A stretch of DNA of 64,000 bases from Oceanobacillus neutriphilus (GTDB lineage: Bacteria > Bacillota > Bacilli > Bacillales > Amphibacillaceae), in assembly GCF_014645515.1 (NCBI RefSeq), contig NZ_BMLW01000007.1:331-64330 (forward strand), given 5' to 3'. Shown here one piece after another: positions 34,723 to 43,686 of this stretch. The translations under genes and the position numbers were made by a program. The notes beneath the pieces were generated by a model that worked only from the letters and a program-made list of their open reading frames with translations, did no database searches and was not told where the DNA came from. Position 1 is the stretch's first letter; each line of letters starts with the position of its first letter.

Positions 34723-36204
34723 ATGACGACAAAAAATTCAGAAGATATCCTTAAGAGTATTCCGCAAAAAGGTTTTTTCGGACATCCTAAAGGTTTGTTT
34801 ACATTATTTTTCACAGAGTTTTGGGAGAGATTTTCATACTATGGTATGAGAGCAATTTTACTTTACTATATGTATTATGCGATAAAAGATGGCGGGCTGA
34901 ATCTAGATAAGGGAACAGCCGCTTCCATTATGGCTATTTATGGCTCACTTGTATATATGTCAGGGATTATCGGCGGCTGGGTTGCTGACCGGTTACTTGG
35001 TACAAAGAGAACCGTCTTTTATGGCGGAATATTGATTATGGCAGGTCATATTGCCTTATCCTTTCCAGGAGGAGTGACAGCTCTATTTGTATCCATGGGA
35101 TTAATTGTTATTGGTACAGGGCTGTTAAAACCGAATGTATCCAATATCGTCGGAGATTTATATGATAAAGAAGATCCGCGTACTGATGCCGGTTTTAGTA
35201 TATTCTATATGGGGATTAACCTTGGTGGTCTAATTGCACCATTTATTGTCGGAACACTCGGGCAAAAATATAATTTCCATCTTGGATTTGGGGTAGCGGC
35301 CTTAGGTATGCTTGTTGGGCTGATTATTTTCTTAGCTACCAGAAAGAAATATTTAGGGATTGCCGGTTCTTATGTGCCAAACCCGTTATCATCTGAAGAA
35401 AAGAAATCTGTATTTCTGAAATTTGGAATCAGTGCAATCATAATTGTAATTGTTGGTGCTATTCTGATTTCTAATGGTATTTTAACCATTGATGGGTTTA
35501 TCATGTTAGTCAGTATACTGGGGATAATTATTCCTATTATTTACTTTTTAGTGATGTATTTCAGTAAGAAAACAACAAGTCAGGAACAGAAGAGTTTACT
35601 TGCTTATATTCCATTATTCCTTGCAGCAATGGTATTTTGGGCAATCCAGGAGCAGGGGGCTGTTATCCTGGCACAATACGCAGATGAACGGACAAGATTA
35701 TCATTTGCCGGTTTTTCCTTGCAATCATCCTGGTTCCAATCATTTAACCCATTATTTATTGTTCTGTTAGCACCGGTATTTGCAGCATTATGGATGAAGC
35801 TTGGTAAAAGACAGCCATCCACACACAAAAAATTCTCATTAGGCTTGGTTTTTGCTGGTCTATCTTTCTTGATTATGATAATTCCGGCAATTTACGCAGG
35901 GCCTGATGCGCTTGTCAGTCCAATATGGCTGGTACTCAGCTTCCTGATTGTGGTACTTGGTGAGTTATGCTTATCACCGGTTGGTTTAGCAGCCACAACA
36001 AGAATGGCTCCTGCGGCATTCTCTGCGCAGACAATGAGTCTTTGGTTCTTGTCCAATGCTTCCGCACAGGCAATTAACGCACAAATCGTTAAATTATATA
36101 GTCCTGAAACAGAGATTATGTACTTTGGAATTATTGGCGGAATTGCTGTGTTGCTGGGTGTTATTCTGTTCTTATTCACCTCTTTCTATAAAAAGAGAGC
36201 GTAG
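34723..36204 (+). CDS. dtpT: POT-family di/tripeptide:H+ symporter
   Basis: A 493-residue membrane transporter of the proton-dependent oligopeptide family. The signature FTEFWERFSYYGMRAILLYYM (residues about 27-47, containing the ExxERFxYY motif) is followed by GGWVADRLLGTKRTVFYGG and NIVGDLYDKEDPRTDAGFSIFYMGINLGG (the PTR2 pattern). About 14 helices are visible. It imports small peptides with protons. The ribosome site GAAAGGGA is before the ATG. A strong terminator follows. Confidence 0.94.
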   Translation: MTTKNSEDILKSIPQKGFFGHPKGLFTLFFTEFWERFSYYGMRAILLYYMYYAIKDGGLNLDKGTAASIMAIYGSLVYMSGIIGGWVADRLLGTKRTVFYGGILIMAGHIALSFPGGVTALFVSMGLIVIGTGLLKPNVSNIVGDLYDKEDPRTDAGFSIFYMGINLGGLIAPFIVGTLGQKYNFHLGFGVAALGMLVGLIIFLATRKKYLGIAGSYVPNPLSSEEKKSVFLKFGISAIIIVIVGAILISNGILTIDGFIMLVSILGIIIPIIYFLVMYFSKKTTSQEQKSLLAYIPLFLAAMVFWAIQEQGAVILAQYADERTRLSFAGFSLQSSWFQSFNPLFIVLLAPVFAALWMKLGKRQPSTHKKFSLGLVFAGLSFLIMIIPAIYAGPDALVSPIWLVLSFLIVVLGELCLSPVGLAATTRMAPAAFSAQTMSLWFLSNASAQAINAQIVKLYSPETEIMYFGIIGGIAVLLGVILFLFTSFYKKRA

Positions 36205-36322
36205 TATGATTGAATAGAGTATATCAAAAAACGGCTAATCTGACTGTTATGTGACAGTTAAACAGGGACAGGACATTGTATATCTCTTAAAATACCACTT
36301 CTGCTTAATCCAAGTTGTGATG

Positions 36323-36366
36323 CACCCCAAAAGATAGATTTAAAAATCTATCTTTTGGGGTGTTTA
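36323..36366 (+). terminator. Strong palindromic terminator
   Basis: A 19-bp perfect stem (left arm 36323-36341 begins CACCCCAAAAGATAGATTT, right arm 36344-36362), a two-base centre and then TTTATTT. It ends the dtpT transcript. Confidence 0.88.
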
Positions 36367-36547
36367 TTTATGGTTAACGAATAGTACTGTAATAATGAAA
36401 TGATGGAGTAAATAAAATTATCTTTATTACTATATTTGACAGAGAGCCTTTTTTAACGTAAAACAATAAATAGCTTGGATGTTATTGCTTAAACTTTATT
36501 TAAAAGCGATATTAAATTTGTATATGATTTCAGAAAGAGGTGGGCAT

Positions 36548-37699
36548 ATGTCGGTATATATCATGCCAATTCAAACAGCAGCTATTGTATTTATCCTGTT
36601 GTCCGTGTTTCTTACAATTCCATGGCTGATCTATGTCTATAGAAAATATGGTTATTTAAGTATTTGGGCTTCAATCGTAGCTTTTTCTTTTATTTTTTAT
36701 CTGTTATCCGCTTTATTTTTAGTGCTGCTGCCTTTACCGGATACTCGAAATACCTGCGCTTTGCAGCCGTCCGACACAGTGCATTATTCACTCACACCAT
36801 TTTATTTTGTAACAGATATAATCAATAGCAGTAAAATTATTTGGACACAGCCTGCAACTTATATACAGATACTTAATCAGAGCGCATTTTTACAGGCAGC
36901 TTTTAATTTTCTGTTATTACTGCCGTTTGGAGTCTATTTAAGGTACTTTTTACAGAATAAACGTTATTGGAAGCGTGCGTTAGGACTTGGATTTGGACTG
37001 TCTCTATTTTTTGAGATTACACAGGGAACAGGAATTTACGGGATTTATAATTGTCCGTACCGTATATTTGATGTAGATGATTTGATTTTAAATAGTACTG
37101 GGGCATTATTTGGGTTCCTCATTGCCCCAATGATATTGGCTTTATTCCCGTCTAAAAAGAATCTGCTTGCTAAGAGGGATAAAATACAGGAGAGCCAAGT
37201 GGTTCGTCCGTTAGCTCAGCTGCTGGCAGTTTTCATCGATTTTATGCTGGTTCATATCAGCTGGAGTCTGACATTAGGACTTTTTACATCAAATGAGATG
37301 ATTGAATTTATTTATAAAACAGCCGGCTTTCTTGTTGTTTATTTTATTGTGCCCCTTGTATGGGATGGGAAAACAGCAGGAACAGGTATATTGAGATTTG
37401 AACTTACTGACGCAGAAGGCGATGTACCTAAATGGCATGCTATGTTTAAAAGGATGTTTGCCCTTTATGTACCTTGGGTATTATCCGCATTTTTAAATAT
37501 ATTAACGGCAATTGAACTGGATATGAATTCGGGGCTGTATGTTTATCATGTATGGCTTACAGTGGCTGTATTCGGCTTTCTCGTTATAATGTGGATTGTT
37601 TTATTTATTCATGCTATCTACATCATTTCTAAAAAAGGGAAGCGTACCTTTTATTTTGATTACTCTTCCGGTATAACACCGAGGAAAGATATGGAGTAA
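36548..37699 (+). CDS. VanZ-RDD two-domain membrane protein
   Basis: A protein of about 383 residues. The N-terminal half is VanZ-like (membrane helices and LGFGLSLFFEITQGTGIY...RIFDVDDLILNSTGALFGF, the E-x-TQ and D-DLI-N signatures). The C-terminal half (from RPLAQLLAVFIDFMLVH) is an RDD domain. VanZ-type proteins can give low-level teicoplanin or lipoglycopeptide tolerance, while the role here is unknown. The start at ATG 36548 follows AGAGGTGGG. Confidence 0.86.
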   Translation: MSVYIMPIQTAAIVFILLSVFLTIPWLIYVYRKYGYLSIWASIVAFSFIFYLLSALFLVLLPLPDTRNTCALQPSDTVHYSLTPFYFVTDIINSSKIIWTQPATYIQILNQSAFLQAAFNFLLLLPFGVYLRYFLQNKRYWKRALGLGFGLSLFFEITQGTGIYGIYNCPYRIFDVDDLILNSTGALFGFLIAPMILALFPSKKNLLAKRDKIQESQVVRPLAQLLAVFIDFMLVHISWSLTLGLFTSNEMIEFIYKTAGFLVVYFIVPLVWDGKTAGTGILRFELTDAEGDVPKWHAMFKRMFALYVPWVLSAFLNILTAIELDMNSGLYVYHVWLTVAVFGFLVIMWIVLFIHAIYIISKKGKRTFYFDYSSGITPRKDME

Positions 37700-38250
37700 G
37701 GACACAGACGGTGGAGTGTTTCCTTCTCGATTTTTATGATGAGGAATTGGCACTTTAGAGAGGGTGAGCTGATAAGAGCAGGCGGGATAATTTTATTATC
37801 TCAGCTTGTTGCCAAGGCTTTTTATAAAAACGAAATAAATTAGGCCTGAATTCTGTACAGGTTTGGTATTTTTACACAAAGTATTAGTATTTTAAAATAT
37901 AATTTTATAAGAAGTTTGAAGAATGGACTTATTACAAAGATTAAAAGGAAAAAAGTTATCCAATACGATTTTGAAATCGGTGTTTGAACAGTAGTTAATA
38001 AATATATTAAAATGGAATTAAATGGGAATGGAGAGTGCATAATTTATTTTATATGGTGCTTAAGGCAATTGACTCAGAAACTACTCTATTTAAGTATGGT
38101 ATTTCTAAAATAGTGGAAGAAATTATAAAAGGCGCAAAAACTAAATATTATCATGTTGCCAACATCAAACAGATAAGAGACTTCTATGATTATGATTGGA
38201 AACTTGAATTTTTCAAAGTTGTTATTTGATAGTTTAAGAAAAATTTAGAT
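37700..38250 (+). other. Gap with weak or relic frames
   Basis: Two short frames are seen. The first, from ATG 37739, encodes MRNWHFREGELIRAGGIILL and about 14 more residues ending KAFYKNEIN. It resembles the start of a flippase/exporter but lacks a good ribosome site. The second, GTG 38035 to TGA 38229, gives 64 residues including MVLKAIDSETTLFKYGISKI and looks like a fragment. Neither is called as a gene. Confidence 0.35.
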
Positions 38251-38300
38251 ATTGACAATTGTAAAGGCTTGCATTAAGATGTAGATAAATATTAATAAAA

Positions 38301-38332
38301 GGTTTGTTACTCAAAGTTCTTTGAGGCTTGTC
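38301..38332 (+). promoter_or_regulatory. RAT (LicT/BglG-type antiterminator target)
   Basis: GGTTTGTTACT at 38301-38311 and AGGCTTGTCC at 38324-38332 form the asymmetric RAT hairpin bound by BglG/LicT proteins. Its 3' part overlaps the 5' arm of the terminator at 38313, so binding of the antiterminator encoded at 38883 would prevent termination. Confidence 0.85.
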
Positions 38333-38386
38333 CTAATTAAGTGCTAATGTTGCGCTTGATTTGGCTTGCTTCAAAGAACTTTTTTT
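38313..38386 (+). terminator. Sugar-controlled terminator of the PTS operon
   Basis: AAAGTTCTTTGAGGC (38313-38327) pairs with GCTTCAAAGAACTTT (38368-38382, one mismatch), followed by T residues. It is mutually exclusive with the RAT hairpin. Confidence 0.88.
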
Positions 38387-38400
38387 GTGGAGGCGATAAA

Positions 38401-38865
38401 ATGTTTCACTTTTTTAAGAAAAAAATTGATATATACTCACCAGTGGTAGGAAAAGTAATAACACTTGAAGAGGTTCCAGATAAAATGTTTTCTGAGAAAT
38501 TATTAGGAGATGGGATGGCTTTCGAATTCCAATCGAATACAATTTATGCACCTTGTGATGGAAAAGTAATAATGGTGGCACCAACAAAACATGCTCTAGG
38601 CATAAAACTTCCTAATAAGTCGGAACTGATGATCCATATCGGGCTTAATACAGTAAATTTCGGAGGGAAAGGTTTTACGGTACTTGTAAATAGTGGGGAG
38701 AAAATCAGAAGAGGTCAGGAATTGGTTGAAATTGATAGACAATTTTTCAATGAACAAGGAATAAATTTGGTTACACCGATGATTGTTACGTCAGGAGAAT
38801 TTAAGATAGAACATCAACCGGCAGATTCTGTGGATTTAGATACTGTAGTAATGGAATTTTTATAG
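38401..38865 (+). CDS. PTS glucose-type EIIA protein
   Basis: A 154-residue stand-alone EIIA(Glc)-fold protein: IYSPVVGKVITLEEVPD, GDGMAFEF, IYAPCDGKVIMVAPTKHALGIK, and ELMIHIGLNTV, in which His79 is the phosphorylated residue and His64 the supporting one. It receives phosphate from HPr and passes it to the EIIB domain encoded at 39779, which lacks its own A domain. The start at ATG 38401 follows GTGGAGGCG. It is the first gene of the operon. Confidence 0.93.
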   Translation: MFHFFKKKIDIYSPVVGKVITLEEVPDKMFSEKLLGDGMAFEFQSNTIYAPCDGKVIMVAPTKHALGIKLPNKSELMIHIGLNTVNFGGKGFTVLVNSGEKIRRGQELVEIDRQFFNEQGINLVTPMIVTSGEFKIEHQPADSVDLDTVVMEFL

Positions 38866-38882
38866 AAGGGACTGTTATTAAC

Positions 38883-39722
38883 GTGCAAGTAATAAAAAAT
38901 ATCAATAACAATGTCTCATTATGTTTAGATAGTACAGGAAGAGAGGTTATTGCTTTTGGTAAAGGAGTCGGATTCATTAGGCCACCACAAATAATCCCTT
39001 TAAGCAAGGTGGAACGGACTTTTTATAACATTACTGAAATAGATTTTGAAATTATAAAAAATATTCCTGTTGCGATCATGAAGGCATCGATTCGAATTGT
39101 AGATGAAGTTGAAAGTAATTTGAATACTACGTTAATGTCTACGACAACCTTAGCTCTGGCAGATCATATTAATTTTGCTATTAAAAGAGCGAATGAATCG
39201 ATGACCTTAGATATGACGTTACAAGAAGACATAAATCAGATTTATCGAGATGAAATGAAACAGGCTTATCTAGCATTAGATATTATTTATGAAGAGACTG
39301 GCGTTCGGCTAGATAAAAAAGAAGCTGGAACGATCGCATTACATTTTATTAATAATCAAATTGAAGAAAAAGACAATCAACAAAATATTAGTGAAGATAT
39401 TATTCAAGAGAGTATTGCTATTATCGAAAAAGAATTTAAGCTGGATATTGATAGGGAATCATTTAATTATTCTCGTTTTGTTACACATATTCACTATTTA
39501 CTTCGTAGAACTTTAAAAAATAAACAAATTCAAAGTGAAAATAGAGTACTTTTTAAAAAGTTGAAACAAGAATACCCAATTGCCTATAAATGTGCGTTAG
39601 AAATTAGTTCGTTATTTAATGGAAAGCTAAAAATCGAGCTAAATGATGAAGAAAATTTGTATTTGATGCTTCATATCAATCGTTTATGTTCAAGAGATAT
39701 GCAAATGAATAAAGAGATTTAA
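38883..39722 (+). CDS. LicT/BglG-family PRD antiterminator
   Basis: A 279-residue RNA-binding antiterminator. The N-terminal CAT domain (QVIKNINNNVSLCLDSTGREVIAFGKGVGF) binds RAT RNA. PRD1 has ALADHINFAIKRANE and GTIALHFINNQ, and PRD2 has RFVTHIHYLLRR and LMLHINRL; their His residues are phosphorylated by the PTS. It should act on the RAT at 38301 and so control its own operon. The start is GTG 38883. Confidence 0.94.
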   Translation: MQVIKNINNNVSLCLDSTGREVIAFGKGVGFIRPPQIIPLSKVERTFYNITEIDFEIIKNIPVAIMKASIRIVDEVESNLNTTLMSTTTLALADHINFAIKRANESMTLDMTLQEDINQIYRDEMKQAYLALDIIYEETGVRLDKKEAGTIALHFINNQIEEKDNQQNISEDIIQESIAIIEKEFKLDIDRESFNYSRFVTHIHYLLRRTLKNKQIQSENRVLFKKLKQEYPIAYKCALEISSLFNGKLKIELNDEENLYLMLHINRLCSRDMQMNKEI

Positions 39723-39778
39723 CATAATAATGGCCATTATTATGCAATTTATAAATAAATATTAATTGGAGGAAAGCA

Positions 39779-41170
39779 ATGAAAAAGAATTATGATGCTC
39801 TTGCAAGACAAATTCTTGATCAAGTGGGCGGACACGAAAATGTTGGAAATGTCATGCACTGCTATACACGTTTAAGAATCAATTTAAAGGATCGAGGACT
39901 TGCAAATATTGAAGAGTTAGAAAAATTAGATATTATAGGAACTCAATTTGCTGGAGAACAGTTACAAATTATTATAGGAAATGAAGTCAATGAAGTTTAT
40001 AATGCTTTTATTAATCTTATGGGAATGAAAAAAGAAAAAGTTATTGAAGAAAAACCGAATAGAGATATTCCAAGAAAACAACATACGATCCGCAGTGTAA
40101 TTGTCGCAATGATTGATGGTATTGTGGGCTGTATGGTACCAATTTTACCCATGCTCATTGCATCTGGAATCCTCAAAGCAATTGTATTATTGATTGAGAA
40201 ATTTGGTTTAGCAACTGCTGAATCAAGTACGATCATTATGTTATCATTTGTGGCTGATTCTGCATTTTATTTCATGCCGGTCATTATAGGTGGATTTGCC
40301 GCAAAAAAATTTGGAGCAAATATTGCTTTGGGTTCAATGTTGGGAGCTGCACTGATTCATCCCGATTTTGTATCTTTAGTTACTGAAGGAACATCTTTAA
40401 CTATTTTTGGGTTGCCGATTTATTCAGCAACATATAGTAGCTCGGTCGTTCCAATCATCCTTTCAGTTTGGGTAATGAGCTATATTGAAAAATTTATTTC
40501 AAGATATTCACCCAAAAGTTTGCGGGCATTGATCGAACCAGTATTGACGATTATTATTATGATACCACTTACATTCAGCTTGTTAGCTCCATTAGGCGCG
40601 ATGTTTTCAGTTGGGTTTGCCAATGCATTAACATGGTTTTACGGAACATTTGGAATGATTGCTGTTGCCATTTTTTGTGCAATTATTCCATGGGTAGTAA
40701 TGTTGGGAATGCATGTTGGGACAGTTCCTATTTCAATTTCAAGTATTGCAGCTACAGGAATAGATAAGATCATGATGCCCGCATTTTTGATATCAAACTT
40801 TGCTCAAGGTGCAGCCTGTTTAGCAGTAGGTATCAAAGCAAAAAAAGCAGATCTAAAGTCTCTAGCATTTTCAAGTGCATTTTCAAATGTTGTTCCCGGA
40901 ATTTCCGAACCTGGGATGTATGGTGTTACTCTCAGATATAAAACACCAATGTGGGGTTCTATGATTGGTGCAGCATCTGGGGGATTGTATTTTGGTATTA
41001 CAGGAGTGGGTGCTTTTTCCTTTTTGCCGCCAAATATCTTTGCTCTAGCTGGATATGTTGGTTCAGGAGAGTATTCCAATAACTTGTTGAATACAATTAT
41101 CGGAATTGCAATTGGTATGGTTGTAGCATTTGTTGCGACAATGTTTATGTATAAACCAAAAATGAATTAA
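39779..41170 (+). CDS. PTS beta-glucoside EIIBC transporter
   Basis: A 463-residue membrane permease of the glucose/beta-glucoside class. The EIIB domain is at the N-terminus (QVGGHENVGNVMHCYTRLRI with phospho-Cys28, then QLQIIIGNEVNEVY), followed by EIIC from about residue 105 (IVAMIDGIVGCMVPILPMLIASGILKA; later GISEPGMYGVTLRYKTPM with the conserved G-I-x-E-P). There is no EIIA domain, which is supplied by the 38401 gene. It imports a beta-glucoside as its 6-phosphate. The ribosome site is TTGGAGG. Confidence 0.94.
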   Translation: MKKNYDALARQILDQVGGHENVGNVMHCYTRLRINLKDRGLANIEELEKLDIIGTQFAGEQLQIIIGNEVNEVYNAFINLMGMKKEKVIEEKPNRDIPRKQHTIRSVIVAMIDGIVGCMVPILPMLIASGILKAIVLLIEKFGLATAESSTIIMLSFVADSAFYFMPVIIGGFAAKKFGANIALGSMLGAALIHPDFVSLVTEGTSLTIFGLPIYSATYSSSVVPIILSVWVMSYIEKFISRYSPKSLRALIEPVLTIIIMIPLTFSLLAPLGAMFSVGFANALTWFYGTFGMIAVAIFCAIIPWVVMLGMHVGTVPISISSIAATGIDKIMMPAFLISNFAQGAACLAVGIKAKKADLKSLAFSSAFSNVVPGISEPGMYGVTLRYKTPMWGSMIGAASGGLYFGITGVGAFSFLPPNIFALAGYVGSGEYSNNLLNTIIGIAIGMVVAFVATMFMYKPKMN

Positions 41171-41185
41171 TAGGAGGAAACAATT

Positions 41186-42634
41186 ATGACAGAATTTCCA
41201 AAAAACTTTTTATGGGGCGGAGCAACTTCATCTTCACAATATGAAGGGGCTTATAACGAAGGTGGTCGTGGTTTATCACACATGGATTATATTCGACGTG
41301 TTGAAAAAGGAGACAAAGACAAAAGATTTCCGATCAATGTGACAAAAGAAATGTTTGATGATCATAAGAAACATGAAAATGAATACAATTTCCCGTTTAG
41401 AAGAGGAGCAGACTTCTATCATCACTATAAAGAAGATATTGCTTTGCTTGCTGGGATGGGATTTAAAACATTTAGAATGAGTATTGCATGGAGTAGATTA
41501 TTCCCAACTGGGCTTGAAGAAGTACCTTGTGAAGATGGTGTTCAATTTTATCATAATGTGTTTAAAGAATGTCGTAAATACAATATCGAACCACTTGTTA
41601 CAATGATTCATTATGATATTCCTGTGTATTTAACTGAAACATTGAATGGTTGGGAAAGTCCTAAAATGATTGATTATTTTGTTCATTATACAAAATTTTT
41701 GATTGATGAGTATAAAGACGAAGTGAAATATTGGATTACATTCAATGAAATCAATATGATTATGAATTCTTCTTATCTAGGCGGAGGATTGTTTGTTGAA
41801 TGTTCTGATAAACCGGCAGAAACTTGTATCCATCAAGCTTTACATCATCAACTGATTGCTAGTGCATTGACAGTCAAGTATTTTCACGAAAATACAAAAG
41901 GTAATCTTGTAGGAAATATGATTGCTCGCTTACAGAATTATCCGTATACATGTAACTCTGAGGATGTACTGGCAACACAGCAGCAAAATCAATTTAATTA
42001 TTTCCCTACAGATATACAAGTAAAAGGTTGGTACCCGACTTCTATTTTAAATTATTATCGTAAAAAAGAGATCGATATAATTTGGTATCCAAATTATGAA
42101 GAGATATTAAGAGAAGGAACGGTTGATTTTGCCGCAATTAGTTACTATCATACTGCAGTAATTAGTGCAGAAGATGACAAAAAAGAACCAATTGGAGCAT
42201 TTATCAGAAATCTTGAAAATCCTTATAATAAGATCACTGATTGGGGATGGGGGATTGATCCGACTGGCTTAAGAATTACTCTAAATGACATGACCGATCG
42301 ATATGGTCTACCGATTTTTATCGTTGAAAATGGGTTAGCTGCGCGTGATCAATTAACTGACGATTTCAAAGTCCATGATGATTATCGGATTGTATATATC
42401 AAAGCACATCTAAAAGCAATTAAAGAAGCGATCGGTGATGGAAGTGATGTGATGGGATACACTTCATGGGGGTGTATTGATCTAGTAAGTTGCGGAGATG
42501 CTCAAATGACAAAACGTTATGGATATGTGTATGTTGACGCTGATGATGAAGGGAACGGAAGCTACAATCGTTATCCAAAAGATAGTTTCTATTGGTATAA
42601 GGATGTTATTGCAACAAATGGAGCTGATATCTAA
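41186..42634 (+). CDS. 6-phospho-beta-glucosidase (GH1)
   Basis: A 482-residue glycoside hydrolase family 1 enzyme splitting phosphorylated beta-glucosides made by the PTS. FLWGGATSSSQYEGA opens the barrel, TFNEIN gives acid/base Glu188, and IVENGLA gives nucleophile Glu381. TKRYGYVYVD near the C-terminus carries the Lys and Tyr that bind the 6-phosphate in this subgroup. It follows EIIBC by 15 bases and is followed immediately by the SDR frame. Confidence 0.95.
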   Translation: MTEFPKNFLWGGATSSSQYEGAYNEGGRGLSHMDYIRRVEKGDKDKRFPINVTKEMFDDHKKHENEYNFPFRRGADFYHHYKEDIALLAGMGFKTFRMSIAWSRLFPTGLEEVPCEDGVQFYHNVFKECRKYNIEPLVTMIHYDIPVYLTETLNGWESPKMIDYFVHYTKFLIDEYKDEVKYWITFNEINMIMNSSYLGGGLFVECSDKPAETCIHQALHHQLIASALTVKYFHENTKGNLVGNMIARLQNYPYTCNSEDVLATQQQNQFNYFPTDIQVKGWYPTSILNYYRKKEIDIIWYPNYEEILREGTVDFAAISYYHTAVISAEDDKKEPIGAFIRNLENPYNKITDWGWGIDPTGLRITLNDMTDRYGLPIFIVENGLAARDQLTDDFKVHDDYRIVYIKAHLKAIKEAIGDGSDVMGYTSWGCIDLVSCGDAQMTKRYGYVYVDADDEGNGSYNRYPKDSFYWYKDVIATNGADI

Positions 42635-43376
42635 TTGAATAAGAAAGAATCTACTGTACTTATTACTGGTGCATCTAGTGGAATCGGAGAGGCCACTGCT
42701 CGTTTATTAGGAAGTATGGGGATGACAGTCATTCTTCTAAGTAGAAATGAAATAAAATTACAAACGATTACTATAGAAATAAATAAAAATGGTGGACAAG
42801 CAGAATATTATTTGCTAGACGTTTCTTCTTATTCCAAATTTAAGGATGTCGTGACTTCTATTATAGGTAAACACAGACGAATAAGATGTTCTAATCAATA
42901 ATGCTGGTGTGATGTTATTGTCTGAAATTCAAGAACTAAAAGTAGATGAATGGCACCAAATGATCGAAGTCAATCTTAAAGGTGTCTTGAATGGGACAGC
43001 TTCTGTTCTGCCAACAATGAGAGAACAGAAAAGAGGCATGATTATTAATGTCATCTCAACAGCTTCCTATCGTGTAATGAAAGGTTCTTCTGTGTACTCT
43101 GCAACAAAATTTGCTGTAAGAGCATTTACTGAAGGATTGCGAAAAGAAGAATCAATAAATGGAATCAAAGTCAGCTTGGTAGCTCCTGGTCCTACAAAAA
43201 CAAATTTATTGAGTCATACTTCATCAAACGAATTACGGGATTCTCTAGATAATTATGTTGAGAATCATGGGCTTGATGCCAAAGATATTGCGAGTGCCAT
43301 AGCTTATCAACTTTGTATGCCTGATGGTGCTTCGATTGACGAATTAATTATTTCTCCTGCACGTAAAATGGAGTGA
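42635..43376 (+). pseudogene. SDR oxidoreductase, frameshifted
   Basis: The frame begins at TTG right after the glucosidase stop: STVLITGASSGIGEATARLLG (cofactor motif). It continues to KHRRIRCSNQ and a stop at 42901. One base less near ATAAGA (42881-42886) gives RRIDVLINNAGVMLLSE and runs on through SVYSATKFAVRAFTEGL (YxxxK) to 43376. The intact protein would be about 246 residues. A single insertion has broken the last gene of the operon. Confidence 0.85.
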
Positions 43377-43686
43377 GTTAGTAGTCGTCTCTTATTGGAT
43401 ACAGATAGATAAGCTATCATAGCAGCAGATGTGCATCAGCAACAGCTACAAAAATTTATAAGTGTCATGGATCGTATTTGAAAAACTTCTAGTTTGATTG
43501 TTAAATATACAATTAGACTAGGAGTTTTTATGTGAAAAACAGCAGAATAGCATTGCAAGTCTAAGGCAAAAGGTACTCCTCCTGTAATACAGGACAAATA
43601 AATTTATTCTGTTATAATAGTAAAAAAGTAATAGTCAATAGCTTCTTGTATGTTTAGAAATAGATACAAATAGGGAGTGATTACAC
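43377..43686 (+). other. Gap after the PTS operon
   Basis: No gene is seen apart from the terminator at 43481. The stretch 43400-43475 contains short repeats of AGC/CAG type without an open frame of interest. Confidence 0.4.
43481..43530 (+). terminator. Terminator of the PTS operon
   Basis: AAAACTTCTAGT...GATTGT pairs with ACAATT...ACTAGGAGTTTT across a short AT loop, followed by TTTT. Confidence 0.8.
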
